Positions 1 through 9,267 are shown, numbered from the stretch's first letter. The stretch is DNA of 64,000 nt from Castellaniella ginsengisoli (GCF_039523235.1 NZ_BAAAEX010000001.1), one strand, 5' to 3'. Made by a program: numbers and translations. Notes: generated by a model from the sequence alone, not told the origin.

Positions 1-2430
1 CAACTGGCGGCCGCCCAGGTATAGCTGGCCGGGCGTGCCTGGCGGCACGGGCCGCAGCCGCGTATCCAGGACATGCAGCCGGGTGTTCCAGACGGGATGG
101 CCGATGGGGATGGGCTGGCTGTCGTCCTCGGGGCCGGCGGGCCAGTACGACACGTCCACGGCGGCCTCGGTCGGGCCGTACAGATTGTGCAGTTCCGCCC
201 GGATCGTGCGGTGGAAGCGGTCGCGCAGCGCGGCCGGCAGCGCCTCGCCGCTGCAGAACACCAGCCGGGGCGCCAGCCCGCGCGCGGCGGGTTCGTCCAG
301 CACCGCCGCCAGCATGGAGGGCACGAAATGCATCACAGTGATGGCCTGCTCGCGCACCAGGCGGCACAGCCAGGCTGGATCGCGGTGCGCTTCGGGCGGG
401 GCCACCACCAGGCAGGCGCCGCTCAGGAAAGGCAGGAACAGTTCCCAGACGGAGACGTCGAAGGTCGCCGGGGTTTTTTGCAGGATGCGGTCTGCGGGGC
501 CGATGGCGTAGTGCGCGCGCATCCACTCCAGCCGGTTGACGATGGCCGCGTGGGGCACGATGACGCCCTTGGGCACCCCGGTCGAGCCCGAGGTGTAGAT
601 GACGTAGGCGGGATCCTCGGGGCCGGCGGGGGTTCCGGGCGCGTCGCCGTCTGCCGCGCCTGCGCCGTCCAGCGTATCCGCCGCCAGCGGCCGGGTCTCC
701 AGGCCTGCGCACAGATCGGCGGGGCCGATCAGAATGCGGGCGCGGGCATCGCTCAGGATGCCGCGCAGGCGGGCGGCCGGCTGGCGCGGATCCAGGGGCA
801 GGTAGGCCGCACCGCTGCGCAGGATCGCCAGCATGCACAGCACGCGCCGGGCCGAGCGCGGCAGGGCCACGGCCACCCGTGTGCCGGGGCCGGCGCCCAG
901 GCCGCGCAGGCGGCGGGCGGCGCGGGCCGTCCAGGCATCGATCCGGGCGCAGGTCCAGGCGCCCGTCCCGTCTTCCAGGGCGATGCGGCCGGGCTCGGCC
1001 CGCAGGCGGTCGTGGATGCGCGACCAGAGCGTGCCTTCGGGCACGGGGTGATCCGTGCGGTTGGGCGCCAGCACCCAGCGTTCATGCTCCTGCGCCGTCA
1101 GGGTGGGGACGGCGGCCAGGCGGGGCGCCGACAGGGCGGCCGACACAAAGGCCGTCAGGCGCTGCAAATGGGCGTCGACCTGCGCCCAGGTGTACAGGGC
1201 GGGGTTGGCCTCGATCTCGATGCGCAGGCCGCCCCCATCGGGGGCTGCGCGGAAGCTCAGCGTCAGATCTTCGACCGGTCCGGTGCACAGCACGGCTTGC
1301 GAGGCATCCAGGCCGGCTGCCGCATAGGGCGCGTCGAACGGCAGGATGTTCAGGATCGGGCCGTGCAGGCGCGGCAGGCCGCCGGGCAGCGCCAGGTCGC
1401 GGCGCAGGTGCTCGGCGCGGTAGCGGCTGTGCCGGCGCAGGCCGCGCAGCGAGCGCGCGGCATCCAGCAGCATGTCGGCCAGCGGGGCCTCTTCGTCTGG
1501 CGCCCAAGCCCAGGGCAGTACGTTCATGACGGTCGCCACGGCCCGGGCGCTCTTGCCGCCCAGGCGGCCCATGGCCGGCACGCCCGTCACGCAGGCCGAA
1601 GGCCCCAGGTGGCGCGCCACATAAGCGGCGCCCAGGGCGGTGAGGATGTCGGGCCAGCCGACTTCGCTGGCGGCCTCCAGCGCCCGCAGCGCCTCGATCA
1701 GCGCCGCGGGCGCGCCGCGCTCCAGGCGCAGGCAATCGTGGGCGCTGAGCGCGGTCCCGGCGGCCAGGCTGGCGGCGGGCACCAGGCCCGCGCAGCGCGC
1801 CAGCCAGAATTCGCGGGCCTGGGCGCGCCTCGGATCGGCGCGCCAGGCGCGGTCCTCGTCCCAGACCGGCGCCAGCGGCGCCAGCGGCGGTTCCTGATCG
1901 GCGGCGCCTTCCCCCAGCGCCCGGTACAGACGGATGGCGCGGCTTTCGATCAGGGCCATGCCGTAGCCGTCGGCGGCCAGGTGATGCACGCGCTGGTACC
2001 ACAGCGCGAGCGCCGGACCGCACAGGAACAAGACTTGGCGCGACAGGGGATCGCGCAGGGGGTCGACGGGACGCCGCAGATCGCCCCGGATCCAGTCGTC
2101 CGCCCGGGCTTGCGCCTGCGCCTCGGGCAAGTGGCGCAGATCGCGGATCTCCAGGCGTGGCGTGCGCGCCGGGTCGAGTTGCTGCGCGGGGCCGTCCGGG
2201 CGGTCTTCGAAGCGCAGGGACAGCGATTCGGCCTCGGCCAGCGTCTGGTTCACCGCCTGTTCGAAGCGCGGCACGTCCAGCGGACTGCGCAGGGTGGTGC
2301 AGTGCGCGGGATTGAAGATCGGATTGGACGGGTCCAGGCGCTGGGCGTACCACAGGCCTTCCTGGGCCTCGGTCAGCGGCGCCCAGGCAGGCGCGGCCCG
2401 GGCCATGCCGCCGGCATCCGGAGTGTTCAT
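1..2430 (-). CDS. entF: EntF-like serine-activating NRPS, partial
   Basis: Non-ribosomal peptide synthetase of catecholate siderophore assembly, cut by the left edge; 810 residues of the N-terminal part are visible. An N-terminal condensation domain has the HHxxxDG motif (HHLAADG, near residue 148). An adenylation domain follows, with core A3 (YVIYTSGSTG, near 610), A4 (FDVSVWELF), A5 (NLYGPTEAAVDV) and LYLGG at the edge. Pocket residues that can be read (D, V, W, H, F, S, L, V, D) equal those of E. coli EntF, so L-serine is the expected substrate. EntF is normally about 1290 residues (C-A-T-TE), so the carrier and thioesterase domains should lie left of the window. ATG at 2430 overlaps the stop of the aryl carrier gene by 4 bases. 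Inference: condenses DHB with serine to make an enterobactin-type trilactone or a close relative. Confidence 0.93.
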   Translation of the reverse strand, partial: MNTPDAGGMARAAPAWAPLTEAQEGLWYAQRLDPSNPIFNPAHCTTLRSPLDVPRFEQAVNQTLAEAESLSLRFEDRPDGPAQQLDPARTPRLEIRDLRHLPEAQAQARADDWIRGDLRRPVDPLRDPLSRQVLFLCGPALALWYQRVHHLAADGYGMALIESRAIRLYRALGEGAADQEPPLAPLAPVWDEDRAWRADPRRAQAREFWLARCAGLVPAASLAAGTALSAHDCLRLERGAPAALIEALRALEAASEVGWPDILTALGAAYVARHLGPSACVTGVPAMGRLGGKSARAVATVMNVLPWAWAPDEEAPLADMLLDAARSLRGLRRHSRYRAEHLRRDLALPGGLPRLHGPILNILPFDAPYAAAGLDASQAVLCTGPVEDLTLSFRAAPDGGGLRIEIEANPALYTWAQVDAHLQRLTAFVSAALSAPRLAAVPTLTAQEHERWVLAPNRTDHPVPEGTLWSRIHDRLRAEPGRIALEDGTGAWTCARIDAWTARAARRLRGLGAGPGTRVAVALPRSARRVLCMLAILRSGAAYLPLDPRQPAARLRGILSDARARILIGPADLCAGLETRPLAADTLDGAGAADGDAPGTPAGPEDPAYVIYTSGSTGVPKGVIVPHAAIVNRLEWMRAHYAIGPADRILQKTPATFDVSVWELFLPFLSGACLVVAPPEAHRDPAWLCRLVREQAITVMHFVPSMLAAVLDEPAARGLAPRLVFCSGEALPAALRDRFHRTIRAELHNLYGPTEAAVDVSYWPAGPEDDSQPIPIGHPVWNTRLHVLDTRLRPVPPGTPGQLYLGGRQL

Positions 2431-2666
2431 GCCCCTGCCTGGCCGCGTGAGACGATCGCCCACCAGTGCGCCAGGGTGGCGTCGGCGGCCAGGTCGGCGA
2501 ATTCCAGCCGGGCTCCGGCCTCGCGCCATTGAGAGGCAAGCTTCATGAGGCGCATGGAATCCAGGCCGAGATCCATCAGGTTGTCGTCGTCACCGATATC
2601 GTCGGGTGATTCGCGCAGCATGCGCGCAACGTCGGCGCGCATCGATTCGAGGTTCAGGGTGGGCAT
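2427..2666 (-). CDS. free-standing aryl carrier protein
   Basis: A 79-residue acyl/aryl carrier protein with the phosphopantetheine site in LGLDSMRLMKL (Ser near residue 37). It is expected to carry 2,3-dihydroxybenzoate, loaded by the adjacent EntE-like ligase, to the condensation domain of the NRPS. In E. coli this domain is fused to isochorismatase (EntB); here it stands alone with no isochorismatase domain, so that activity must be encoded elsewhere. It lies 37 bases after the ligase gene and overlaps the NRPS start by 4 bases, consistent with translational coupling. The Sfp-type transferase at 4509-5282 is the likely activating enzyme. Confidence 0.9.
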   Translation of the reverse strand: MPTLNLESMRADVARMLRESPDDIGDDDNLMDLGLDSMRLMKLASQWREAGARLEFADLAADATLAHWWAIVSRGQAGA

Positions 2667-2703
2667 GTCGGTGTTGCGTGTGAGTGAATGATCGAAGCCG
2701 GCG

Positions 2704-4419
2704 TCACGGCTCGGTGCGTGCCTGCGCTTCCTGTTCCAGCAGTTGGGCGCGCAATTGGGCGCGCAGGGCCTTGCGGCTGATTTTCAGGGCGGCGGTGGAG
2801 GCGAAGGCCTCCACGAACACGATCTGGTCGGGCACCTTGAAGTCGGCGATGCCGCGCGCGCGGATCCAGCGTTTCAGATCCGCCGGGCGCGGGCGTCCGC
2901 CCTTGGGGATGACGAAGGCGCAACTGCGCTCGCCCAGGAACTCGTCCGGCACGGAGACGACGGCGGCGTCGAAGACCTGCGGGTGCGACAGCAGGTGATC
3001 CTCGATTTCTTCGGCGGAGATCTTGTCGCCGGCGCGGTTGATGTGGTCGCCCGCGCGGCCCTGGACTTCCAGATAGCCCTCGGGCGTCATGCGCACCACG
3101 TCGCCGGTGCGGTAATAGCCGTCCTCGGTAAAGGCGCGTGCATTGGCCGAGGGATTGTCGTGGTAGGCGCGGATCGTATACGGGCCCCGGGTCAGCAGAT
3201 GGCCCGCCTGGCCGGGTTCGACCGGCCGGCCCTCGTCGTCGAGGATCAGGATCTCGTCGTCCGGGCTGATGGGGCGGCCCTGCGTGTGAATGATCAGTTC
3301 GTCCGGGTCATCGAGCCGGGTGTAATTCACCAGCCCTTCGGCCATGCCGAAGACCTGCTGCAGCGTGGCGCCCAGCGTGGGACGCACGCGGCGGGCGATT
3401 TCGGCCGACAGCTTGGCGCCGCCCACCTGGATCGCGCGCAGGCTGCGCAGATCGTGCACCGAGACGGGCGCGCGGTCCAGCCATTGCAGCAGCAGCGGCG
3501 GCACCAGGCTGGTGACCGTGACGCCTTCGCGCTCGATCAGGGCGAACGCCGATTCCGGATCGGGCGAGGGGCAGAGCACCACGCGGCCGCCCGCGTACAG
3601 CGCGCCCAGGAATCCCGGCGAACTCATGGGGAAATTGTGCGCGATCGGCAGCACCCCCAGGAACACGCTGTCCGGCCCCAGGCCGCAGATGCGGGCGGAT
3701 TCCCGCAGGGTATAGATGTAGTCGTCGTGCGTGCGCGGAATCAGCTTGGACAGCCCCGTGCTGCCGCCTGAAATCTGCAGGAAGGCCACATCCGCACCCT
3801 GCGAGATGCTGGCCGGGAGGGCGCTGCCGTCCATGGCATAGAGCGTCTCCAGGCGCGGGAATGGATCGGTCGGCGCCGGCGCGGCGGCGGCCGCCGCGAT
3901 CCAGATGTGCGCGACCCGGGGCTGCCGGGCCTGGAGCTCGCGCGCCAGCCCCGTATAGTCAAAGCCGGCATGAGAGGCGGCGGCCACGTAGGCGCGCGCG
4001 CCCGAGCCCTGGGCGAAGTGTTCGATTTCGGTGATGCGGTGCGCGGGCAGGGCGTAGACGGGGATCAGGCCGGCGCGAAACAGGCCCATCACCACGGCGA
4101 TGAAATCGGGGATGTTCGGCAGGTGCACCAGCACGCGGTCGCCAGGCTGAAGGCCGGCCGCCAGAAAGCCCGACGCCAGCGCGCTGGCGCGGCGGTCCAG
4201 CTCGGCATAGGTCCAGCGGTGCTCGCCGCCGACGACGGCCAGGCGGTCCGGATGCGCCGTGGCGCGCTCGCGCAGCCAGGCGCCGAATGTCTCATTGCGC
4301 CAATAGCCGGCGGCCCGGTAGCGGGCGGCAAACCGGTCGGGCCAGACCTGGACGGGGCGGGGCGGTTCGCCGGCGAAGGGGAGGGGACCGGAAGCCGAAG
4401 AAAGAGGTGCCGTCGTCAT
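2704..4419 (-). CDS. entE: 2,3-dihydroxybenzoate-AMP ligase (EntE/DhbE-like)
   Basis: A 571-residue stand-alone aryl-acid adenylating enzyme that activates 2,3-dihydroxybenzoate (possibly salicylate) with ATP and loads the aryl carrier protein. Seen: A3-like loop SGGSTGLSKLIPRTH, AHNFPMSSPG (the Asn and Ser of this loop line the aryl-acid pocket in DhbE/EntE), QQVFGMAEGLVNYTRLDD and YRTGD. Resemblance to EntE runs over the whole length. Odd: the A10 loop, PLTAVGKVDKK in EntE, reads ASTAALKISRK; the catalytic Lys is kept but the Pro and Gly are lost. First gene of the ligase-carrier-NRPS operon, with a strong Fur box 28 bases upstream. Confidence 0.95.
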   Translation of the reverse strand: MTTAPLSSASGPLPFAGEPPRPVQVWPDRFAARYRAAGYWRNETFGAWLRERATAHPDRLAVVGGEHRWTYAELDRRASALASGFLAAGLQPGDRVLVHLPNIPDFIAVVMGLFRAGLIPVYALPAHRITEIEHFAQGSGARAYVAAASHAGFDYTGLARELQARQPRVAHIWIAAAAAAPAPTDPFPRLETLYAMDGSALPASISQGADVAFLQISGGSTGLSKLIPRTHDDYIYTLRESARICGLGPDSVFLGVLPIAHNFPMSSPGFLGALYAGGRVVLCPSPDPESAFALIEREGVTVTSLVPPLLLQWLDRAPVSVHDLRSLRAIQVGGAKLSAEIARRVRPTLGATLQQVFGMAEGLVNYTRLDDPDELIIHTQGRPISPDDEILILDDEGRPVEPGQAGHLLTRGPYTIRAYHDNPSANARAFTEDGYYRTGDVVRMTPEGYLEVQGRAGDHINRAGDKISAEEIEDHLLSHPQVFDAAVVSVPDEFLGERSCAFVIPKGGRPRPADLKRWIRARGIADFKVPDQIVFVEAFASTAALKISRKALRAQLRAQLLEQEAQARTEP

Positions 4420-4446
4420 GATTCAAGCTTCAATAATCTTGGACAT

Positions 4447-4465
4447 GATAATGAGAATGATTATA
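4447..4465 (-). promoter_or_regulatory. Fur box of the siderophore synthesis operon
   Basis: GATAATGAGAATGATTATA matches 16 of 19 positions of the classical Fur consensus (GATAATGATAATCATTATC). It sits in the 89-base gap between the transferase gene and the start of the EntE-like gene, where a repressor would block the promoter of the ligase-carrier-NRPS operon. Iron repression is therefore predicted. Confidence 0.85.
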
Positions 4466-4508
4466 GTCTATGAAAATACGGGATTCAGCCCGTGGATTCA
4501 GCTTGAAG

Positions 4509-5282
4509 TCAGGTGGCGGGCCGGGGCGCGCCGATCCAGTCGGCCAGCGCCTGCGTGCGCAGAGACCAGCTTTCCGAGGGCGGACTGCCGGCGGACGCGC
4601 AGGCGGGCGGGCGGATCGCTGCATCCGGCAGGCACAGGGCGGCGCAGTGGTCCGGGGATGACCAAAGCAAGCGCACCCGCAGGTTCTCGACCTCGGGCCT
4701 GCCCGACACCCGCGACCAGCCCGCCGCGTCGGCGTCCGCCAGGCGCAGCGTCCCGGGCTCGGCCGCCAATCCCAGCCCGCATGCCTTGAGGACGGCCTCG
4801 CGGCGGACCCAGTGGGCGCAAAGCGCCCGGGGGTCGGGGGGGGCTTCAGGAGGGGGCGGCCGGCCGGTGATCAGCCGCCACAACGCCGCATCCACGCTGT
4901 CCGGGCAGTGCTCCACATCCACGCCCAGCGGTTCGGGGCCGACGCCGACCAGGACCAGGTCGCCGCTGTGCGCGATGTTGAAATGCAGGGCCGGGGGCAT
5001 GCCGGACGCGTGCGGTCCGGTCTCCACCAGCATCGGCTTGCCCCGCGGCCCGGCGCCCAGGGACACCTTCGCCGGCGCCCGTCCGAGGCGCTGGCCCAGC
5101 AGACGGCGGGCCAGTGCGCGGCCGACCAGGCTGCGCAGCCGGTCATCGGGTTGCCGCAACCGGGCGATCCGGCCCCATTCGGCTTCGGGCAGGTCGCGGC
5201 GCAGACGCACGGCCCCGGCCTCGTCCGGCAAGCCGCGCGACAGGACCACCTGGTAGGGAACGGAGGGATCCGGGTGCGGCAT
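4509..5282 (-). CDS. Sfp/EntD-type 4'-phosphopantetheinyl transferase
   Basis: A 257-residue transferase that moves phosphopantetheine from CoA to carrier domains, here most likely the aryl carrier protein and the NRPS thiolation domain. Motifs: FNIAHSGD (near residue 100), GVDVEHC with the Mg-binding acidic residues, and WVRREAVLKACG (the WxxKEAxxK region). The stretch from about 205 to the end has no motif I recognise. It is the last gene of the five-gene transport operon, 33 bases after the esterase gene, and it ends just before the Fur-controlled promoter of the synthesis operon. Confidence 0.92.
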   Translation of the reverse strand: MPHPDPSVPYQVVLSRGLPDEAGAVRLRRDLPEAEWGRIARLRQPDDRLRSLVGRALARRLLGQRLGRAPAKVSLGAGPRGKPMLVETGPHASGMPPALHFNIAHSGDLVLVGVGPEPLGVDVEHCPDSVDAALWRLITGRPPPPEAPPDPRALCAHWVRREAVLKACGLGLAAEPGTLRLADADAAGWSRVSGRPEVENLRVRLLWSSPDHCAALCLPDAAIRPPACASAGSPPSESWSLRTQALADWIGAPRPAT

Positions 5283-5315
5283 GGCAGGCCTGGGGTGCCG
5301 TGCGGGCGCGTGCCG

Positions 5316-6182
5316 TCAGGCGGCGAGCGCCAGGGCCCGCCGCGCGCCGGCTCGCAAGGCGTCGCCGTGCTGGATGCCGTCCAGGCGCTCCAGAGCGCAG
5401 TCCAGCCAGGCGAGGCCGGCCAGCCGGCGGCATAGCGCCTCCAGGCGGGGCAGGGTCGGGATGCCATCGGCCGGGCGGCGCGGATGTCCGGGGTCCAGGG
5501 GGCGGGGATGCCAGCGTTCGTCCGTGCCGGCCATGAGCGTCAACCGGATGGGCGCAGCCCGGGGCGACGGCGCGCCGCAGGCCTGCGGGCCGGGCGGCAG
5601 CGCGCGGGGCAGGCCGTCGAGCAGGGTTTCGAGCCAGCCATCGCGCCACCAGAGCGAAGGGCTGGCGCAGATCGTGCGGGCGAAACGCCCGGGATGGCGG
5701 ACCAGCGCGTAGAGCGCGCACAAGCCGCCGTAGGAATGGCCGTACAGGCTCAGCCGGGCCGGATCCAGGGGCGCCTGGGCGCTCGCCCAGACCAGCATGG
5801 GCCCCAGGAGCGCGTCCAGGAAGGCATCCGCGCCGCCGCACTGCCACTCGGGCCGGCGCGGATCGGGCCAGCGGCCGCCATCCGGCGAGGGCGGCGTGAA
5901 GTCCAGCGCGCGCCGCGCCAGAGCCTGCGCCTGGGGGGCGTCCTGGGCCGGTGCGGGCGCTTCAGCGCCTTGAAAGCGGGATTGCGGGCCGCCGTGCCCC
6001 GGGATCAGGACGGCGCAGGCCGGGCTGGCCCCAAGCGGCGGATCCAGGGGCCAGATCCAGTCCCCGTCCAGCAGCACCAGCAGCGGCCAACCGTCCCGGG
6101 GCGGCCGGCCTTCGGGGACATGCAGGCGCACGCGGCGCGCGTCCGGCGTGCCGGAAGCAAGCGCGGTTTCCCGCAGCGTCAT
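5316..6182 (-). CDS. Fes/IroE-like siderophore esterase, alpha/beta-hydrolase
   Basis: A 288-residue alpha/beta-hydrolase of the esterase D (Fes/IroE/BesA) family. Nucleophile elbow YGHSYGG lies near residue 150, followed by SPSLWW, which is typical of trilactone esterases; a His near the end (GIQHGDAL) fits the catalytic triad. No signal peptide is seen, so it probably hydrolyses the imported ferric siderophore in the cytoplasm to release iron. The start at 6182 overlaps the stop of the binding-protein gene by 4 bases. A second such esterase lies at 9290-10135. Confidence 0.85.
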   Translation of the reverse strand: MTLRETALASGTPDARRVRLHVPEGRPPRDGWPLLVLLDGDWIWPLDPPLGASPACAVLIPGHGGPQSRFQGAEAPAPAQDAPQAQALARRALDFTPPSPDGGRWPDPRRPEWQCGGADAFLDALLGPMLVWASAQAPLDPARLSLYGHSYGGLCALYALVRHPGRFARTICASPSLWWRDGWLETLLDGLPRALPPGPQACGAPSPRAAPIRLTLMAGTDERWHPRPLDPGHPRRPADGIPTLPRLEALCRRLAGLAWLDCALERLDGIQHGDALRAGARRALALAA

Positions 6183-7324
6183 CGGGCGGTCCCGGGCTTC
6201 AGGTCGACCAGGTAGGTGCCCTCCAGGGGGACGGCCAGAAACCGTTCGTTGAGTTCGCGCAGGGTCGCGGCGGGGTCCACGTCGGCGAACCGGTCCGGGT
6301 GGATCCAATGGGCCAGGGCTTCGATGAACACCACGTGCAGCGGCGTATCGTTGAATGCGTGCCAGATGCCGTGGCTGTTGCCCGAGCGCACCGCCGGCAG
6401 CGCCTCCAGGTGGTTGGCCTCGATCAGCCGCGCCAGGCTGGCGCGGGCGTCGTTCCCGGCCACGCCCGCGCCGATCGCCAGGCCCGCGCCCTTTTGCGAG
6501 CCGGTGCCGGTGGCGACGTACACGCGGGGCGCGCGCGCATTGATGTATTCGAAGTTCAGCTTGCCGGTGGCGCTTTTCAGCACATCGGCGCCGATGTTGT
6601 GGCCGCCGGCATAGGCGACCATATCGTTGAATGTGCCCGTGCCCGGCGAACTGCAGCAATCGGTGACGCCCGCATGCGCATGCACGAAGACCGGCGGGCG
6701 CTGATCGACGGGCAAGTCCGCCAGCCGCTCGGCGACGGCGCGCATATGCCGCTGATAAAAGGCGATGAAGGCTTCGGTCCGCTGCGCCTGGCCGATGGCG
6801 TAGCCCAGCGCGCGCAGGCTGGGGACGGTGTTTTCCATCGGTTGCAGAAAAAAGTCGATCACGATCACCGGCACCCCGGCGGCTTCCAGGCGGCCGACCA
6901 GCGGCGATTCGCCGGCCGCCTGGCCGGGCCGCAGGCCGGCGAACGTGGCGGTCATCACCACCAGGTCGGGGCGCAGGGCCAGCGTGCGTTCCACCGAGAA
7001 TGAATCCGGCGTGTGGCGCCCCACCACCGGCACGTGCGCCAGGGCGGGGAAGCGTTTCAGGGCGGCCTGGTAGTCCGGGGCGAACGAGGTCCGCAACTCG
7101 TCGGACCAGCCCGCCAGCAGGGCGGCGGGGTCCGGCGCCAGCAGGGACAGTACCTGGAAATGCCGCGCCTGCGCCAGGACGACGCGGTGCGCGGGCCCGG
7201 GCAGGGTGACCTGGCGGCCAAGCACGTCGGTGACCTGGATGGGGGCGGCCGTCGCCGCGCCGGCCAGGCAGGCCAGGCCCAGCAGCAAGGCGCGCAGGAA
7301 AGACGCAAAAGGAAGCGGGGTCAT
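6179..7324 (-). CDS. periplasmic ferric-siderophore binding protein
   Basis: A 381-residue ABC substrate-binding protein of the FepB/FhuD/BtuF (cluster A-II) type. The N-terminus is a signal peptide (hydrophobic run from about residue 10, AAA-type site near 26). Mature start IQVTDVLGRQVTLPGPAHRVV is typical of the family, and PDLVVMTATFAG marks the first lobe. No lipobox Cys is evident at the cleavage site; LACLAG contains a Cys but the context is not a clear lipobox. It captures the ferric catecholate in the periplasm and delivers it to the FecCD permease encoded upstream in the same operon, 10 bases after the ATPase gene. Confidence 0.9.
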   Translation of the reverse strand: MTPLPFASFLRALLLGLACLAGAATAAPIQVTDVLGRQVTLPGPAHRVVLAQARHFQVLSLLAPDPAALLAGWSDELRTSFAPDYQAALKRFPALAHVPVVGRHTPDSFSVERTLALRPDLVVMTATFAGLRPGQAAGESPLVGRLEAAGVPVIVIDFFLQPMENTVPSLRALGYAIGQAQRTEAFIAFYQRHMRAVAERLADLPVDQRPPVFVHAHAGVTDCCSSPGTGTFNDMVAYAGGHNIGADVLKSATGKLNFEYINARAPRVYVATGTGSQKGAGLAIGAGVAGNDARASLARLIEANHLEALPAVRSGNSHGIWHAFNDTPLHVVFIEALAHWIHPDRFADVDPAATLRELNERFLAVPLEGTYLVDLKPGTAR

Positions 7325-7334
7325 CGGGATCCTT

Positions 7335-8120
7335 TCAGGAAGCGGGGGCGCACAACCCGTCGATCAGCACGTGGGACAGCCCGCGCGAGCAGGTTTCGAC
7401 CCGGGCGTCGACCTGGTAGACGGCGGCCAGGGATTCGGCCGTGACGACCTGGTCCGGGCGGCCGTGGCCGACCAGCGCCCCCTCGCGGATCAGCAAGGCT
7501 TCGTCGCTGCGCTGCAGGGCGATGTTCAGGTCATGCAGCACGATCAGCGTGGTCAGGCCGTGCTCGCGGGTTTCCTGCGCCAGCAGGTCCATCACATGGC
7601 ACTGGTAGTTCAGGTCCAGGGCCGACAGGGGTTCGTCCAGCAGCAGCAGGCGCGGCGTGCGGATCAGGGCCTGCGCCAGGCCCACCAACTGCTTCTGGCC
7701 GCCGGACAACTGATCCAGGTAATGCATGGCCAGGTGCTCGATGCCCAGGCGTCCGAGCACTTCCAGGATGCGCTGCGGGCTGGCGTCCTGGGCGTGCGGG
7801 TCGAGGTCCGAAGCGCGCGCGGCCACCATCACGGACTCGAAGACCCGCAGATGTACGGCCGCCGGCAGGGATTGCGGCAGGTAGACCACGCGCTGCGCGC
7901 GGCGCTCGAAACTCAGTTTCGTCAGGTCCTGGCCGTCCAGCAGCACCTGGCCGCGGGCGACCTTCAGCAGGCCGGCCATGGCCTTGAGCAGCGTCGACTT
8001 GCCGCTGCCGTTGGGGCCCAGCAGGGAGACCACCCGGCCGGGCAGCAGCGGCCCGGCGGAGAGGTTGCGGATGATGGGGCGATGCCCGTAAGCGACCGAC
8101 AGGTCCTGGATCTGCAGCAT
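7335..8120 (-). CDS. iron-siderophore ABC transporter ATPase (FepC-like)
   Basis: A 261-residue ATP-binding subunit of an iron(III)-siderophore importer. Walker A GPNGSGKST (near residue 34), signature LSGGQKQL, Walker B LLLLDEPLSALD and switch His (LHDLN) are all present. It starts 2 bases after the permease stop and is followed 10 bases later by the binding protein, the usual layout of a type II importer operon. It energises uptake of the ferric siderophore across the inner membrane. Confidence 0.95.
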   Translation of the reverse strand: MLQIQDLSVAYGHRPIIRNLSAGPLLPGRVVSLLGPNGSGKSTLLKAMAGLLKVARGQVLLDGQDLTKLSFERRAQRVVYLPQSLPAAVHLRVFESVMVAARASDLDPHAQDASPQRILEVLGRLGIEHLAMHYLDQLSGGQKQLVGLAQALIRTPRLLLLDEPLSALDLNYQCHVMDLLAQETREHGLTTLIVLHDLNIALQRSDEALLIREGALVGHGRPDQVVTAESLAAVYQVDARVETCSRGLSHVLIDGLCAPAS

Positions 8121-8122
8121 GG

Positions 8123-9178
8123 CTATTTCATTTGGCGGCGCAAGACGACCGCCAGGAAAAACGGCACCCCGACCAGCGAGGTGACGATGCCCACCGGCAC
8201 GATGATGCCGGGCACGATGTTCTTGGAGGCGATCGAGGCCAGCGACAGAATCGTTCCGCCCACCAGTGCGCTGCCCGGCAGGTAGAAGCGGTGATCCTCG
8301 CCGAACAGGCGGCGTGCAATGTGCGGGGCGATCAGCCCCACGAAACCGATGGTGCCGACGAAGGACACGGCCAGCGCGGCCAGCACGCTGATGCGCACCA
8401 GCGCCGTCAGCCGCAGGCGCGGCACGTCGATGCCGAAGCTCGCGGCGCGGTCTTCGCCCAGGCGCAGCGCGGTCAGTTTCCAGGTATCGCGCAGCGACAG
8501 CGGCAGCAGCACGGCGAAGACCAGCAACAGGATGCCGACCTTGGGCCAGGACGAACGCGCCAGGCTGCCCATGGTCCAGAACACCAGGCCCTGCAGCGCC
8601 TCGGCGCTGGCGACGAACTGCACCAGCGACACGGCCGCATTGAAGGAAAACACCAGCGCGATGCCGAACAGCACCAGCCCGGAGGTGCTCATCGAGCCCC
8701 AGCGCGCCACCGCATCCAGCAGCAGCGCCGAGATCAGCGCGAAGACGAAGGCATTGGCGGCGATCGTCCAGGATTGCGGCACGCCCGGCAGCGACAGGCC
8801 CAGCACGATCGCCAGCGATGCCCCGAACGCGGCCGCCGAAGAAATACCCAGCGTGAAGGGACTGGCCAGCGGATTGTTCAGAATGGTCTGCATCTCTCCG
8901 CCCGCCAGCCCCAGGGTCAGGCCCACCGCCACCGCCATCAGCGCATAGGGCAGGCGGATGTCCCAGACGATCACGCGGGTGGTCGGATCGGCCAGATCGG
9001 GGTGGAACAGCGCATGGCTCAAGTCGGCCCAGCCCAGGCCCGACGGCCCCAGCATGAAGTCCGCCAGGATCGAGACCAGGATGACGACCGACAGCAGGCC
9101 GACCAGCAGCCAGCGGCGGCGCAGCATGCGCCGGTAGTCCATCAGAACCGGGGCGGAAGTTGTCAGCGTGGCGTTCAT
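8123..9178 (-). CDS. FecCD-family siderophore permease
   Basis: A 351-residue inner-membrane permease of the FecCD/BtuC family with about nine or ten hydrophobic segments. Family signatures: GLTLGLAGGEMQTILNNPLA, TLGISSAAAFGASL and the C-terminal FVGLIAPHIARRLFG. Only one FecCD gene is present (E. coli uses FepD plus FepG), so a homodimer is expected. I chose the ATG at 9178 because family similarity begins directly after it and the open frame upstream has no family features. First gene of the operon ending at 4509; a Fur-like site lies about 70 bases upstream. Confidence 0.92.
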   Translation of the reverse strand: MNATLTTSAPVLMDYRRMLRRRWLLVGLLSVVILVSILADFMLGPSGLGWADLSHALFHPDLADPTTRVIVWDIRLPYALMAVAVGLTLGLAGGEMQTILNNPLASPFTLGISSAAAFGASLAIVLGLSLPGVPQSWTIAANAFVFALISALLLDAVARWGSMSTSGLVLFGIALVFSFNAAVSLVQFVASAEALQGLVFWTMGSLARSSWPKVGILLLVFAVLLPLSLRDTWKLTALRLGEDRAASFGIDVPRLRLTALVRISVLAALAVSFVGTIGFVGLIAPHIARRLFGEDHRFYLPGSALVGGTILSLASIASKNIVPGIIVPVGIVTSLVGVPFFLAVVLRRQMK

Positions 9179-9248
9179 GCGGAAAAGGCGGCGGTCCGCT
9201 GCGCGGGGCGGCGGGCGCGGAACCTGGAGTGGCGGATGAATGAGTGTA

Positions 9249-9267
9249 TAGAATGAGAACCGTTTAC
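9249..9267. promoter_or_regulatory. candidate Fur site in a divergent promoter region
   Basis: TAGAATGAGAACCGTTTAC matches about 12 of 19 positions of the Fur consensus, weaker than the site at 4447. It lies in the 111-base gap between the divergent permease operon and the second esterase gene, so one site could control both. TATAGT at 9280-9285 is a possible -10 for the rightward gene. Confidence 0.45.

Noticed and set aside
73..2532. An 819-residue open frame on the plus strand
   Set aside because: It is an antisense shadow of the NRPS; high GC keeps all frames open, while the minus-strand frame shows all condensation and adenylation motifs.
8132..9256. A 374-residue plus-strand frame rich in Gln and Arg
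   Set aside because: Antisense of the FecCD permease gene, which has all family signatures.
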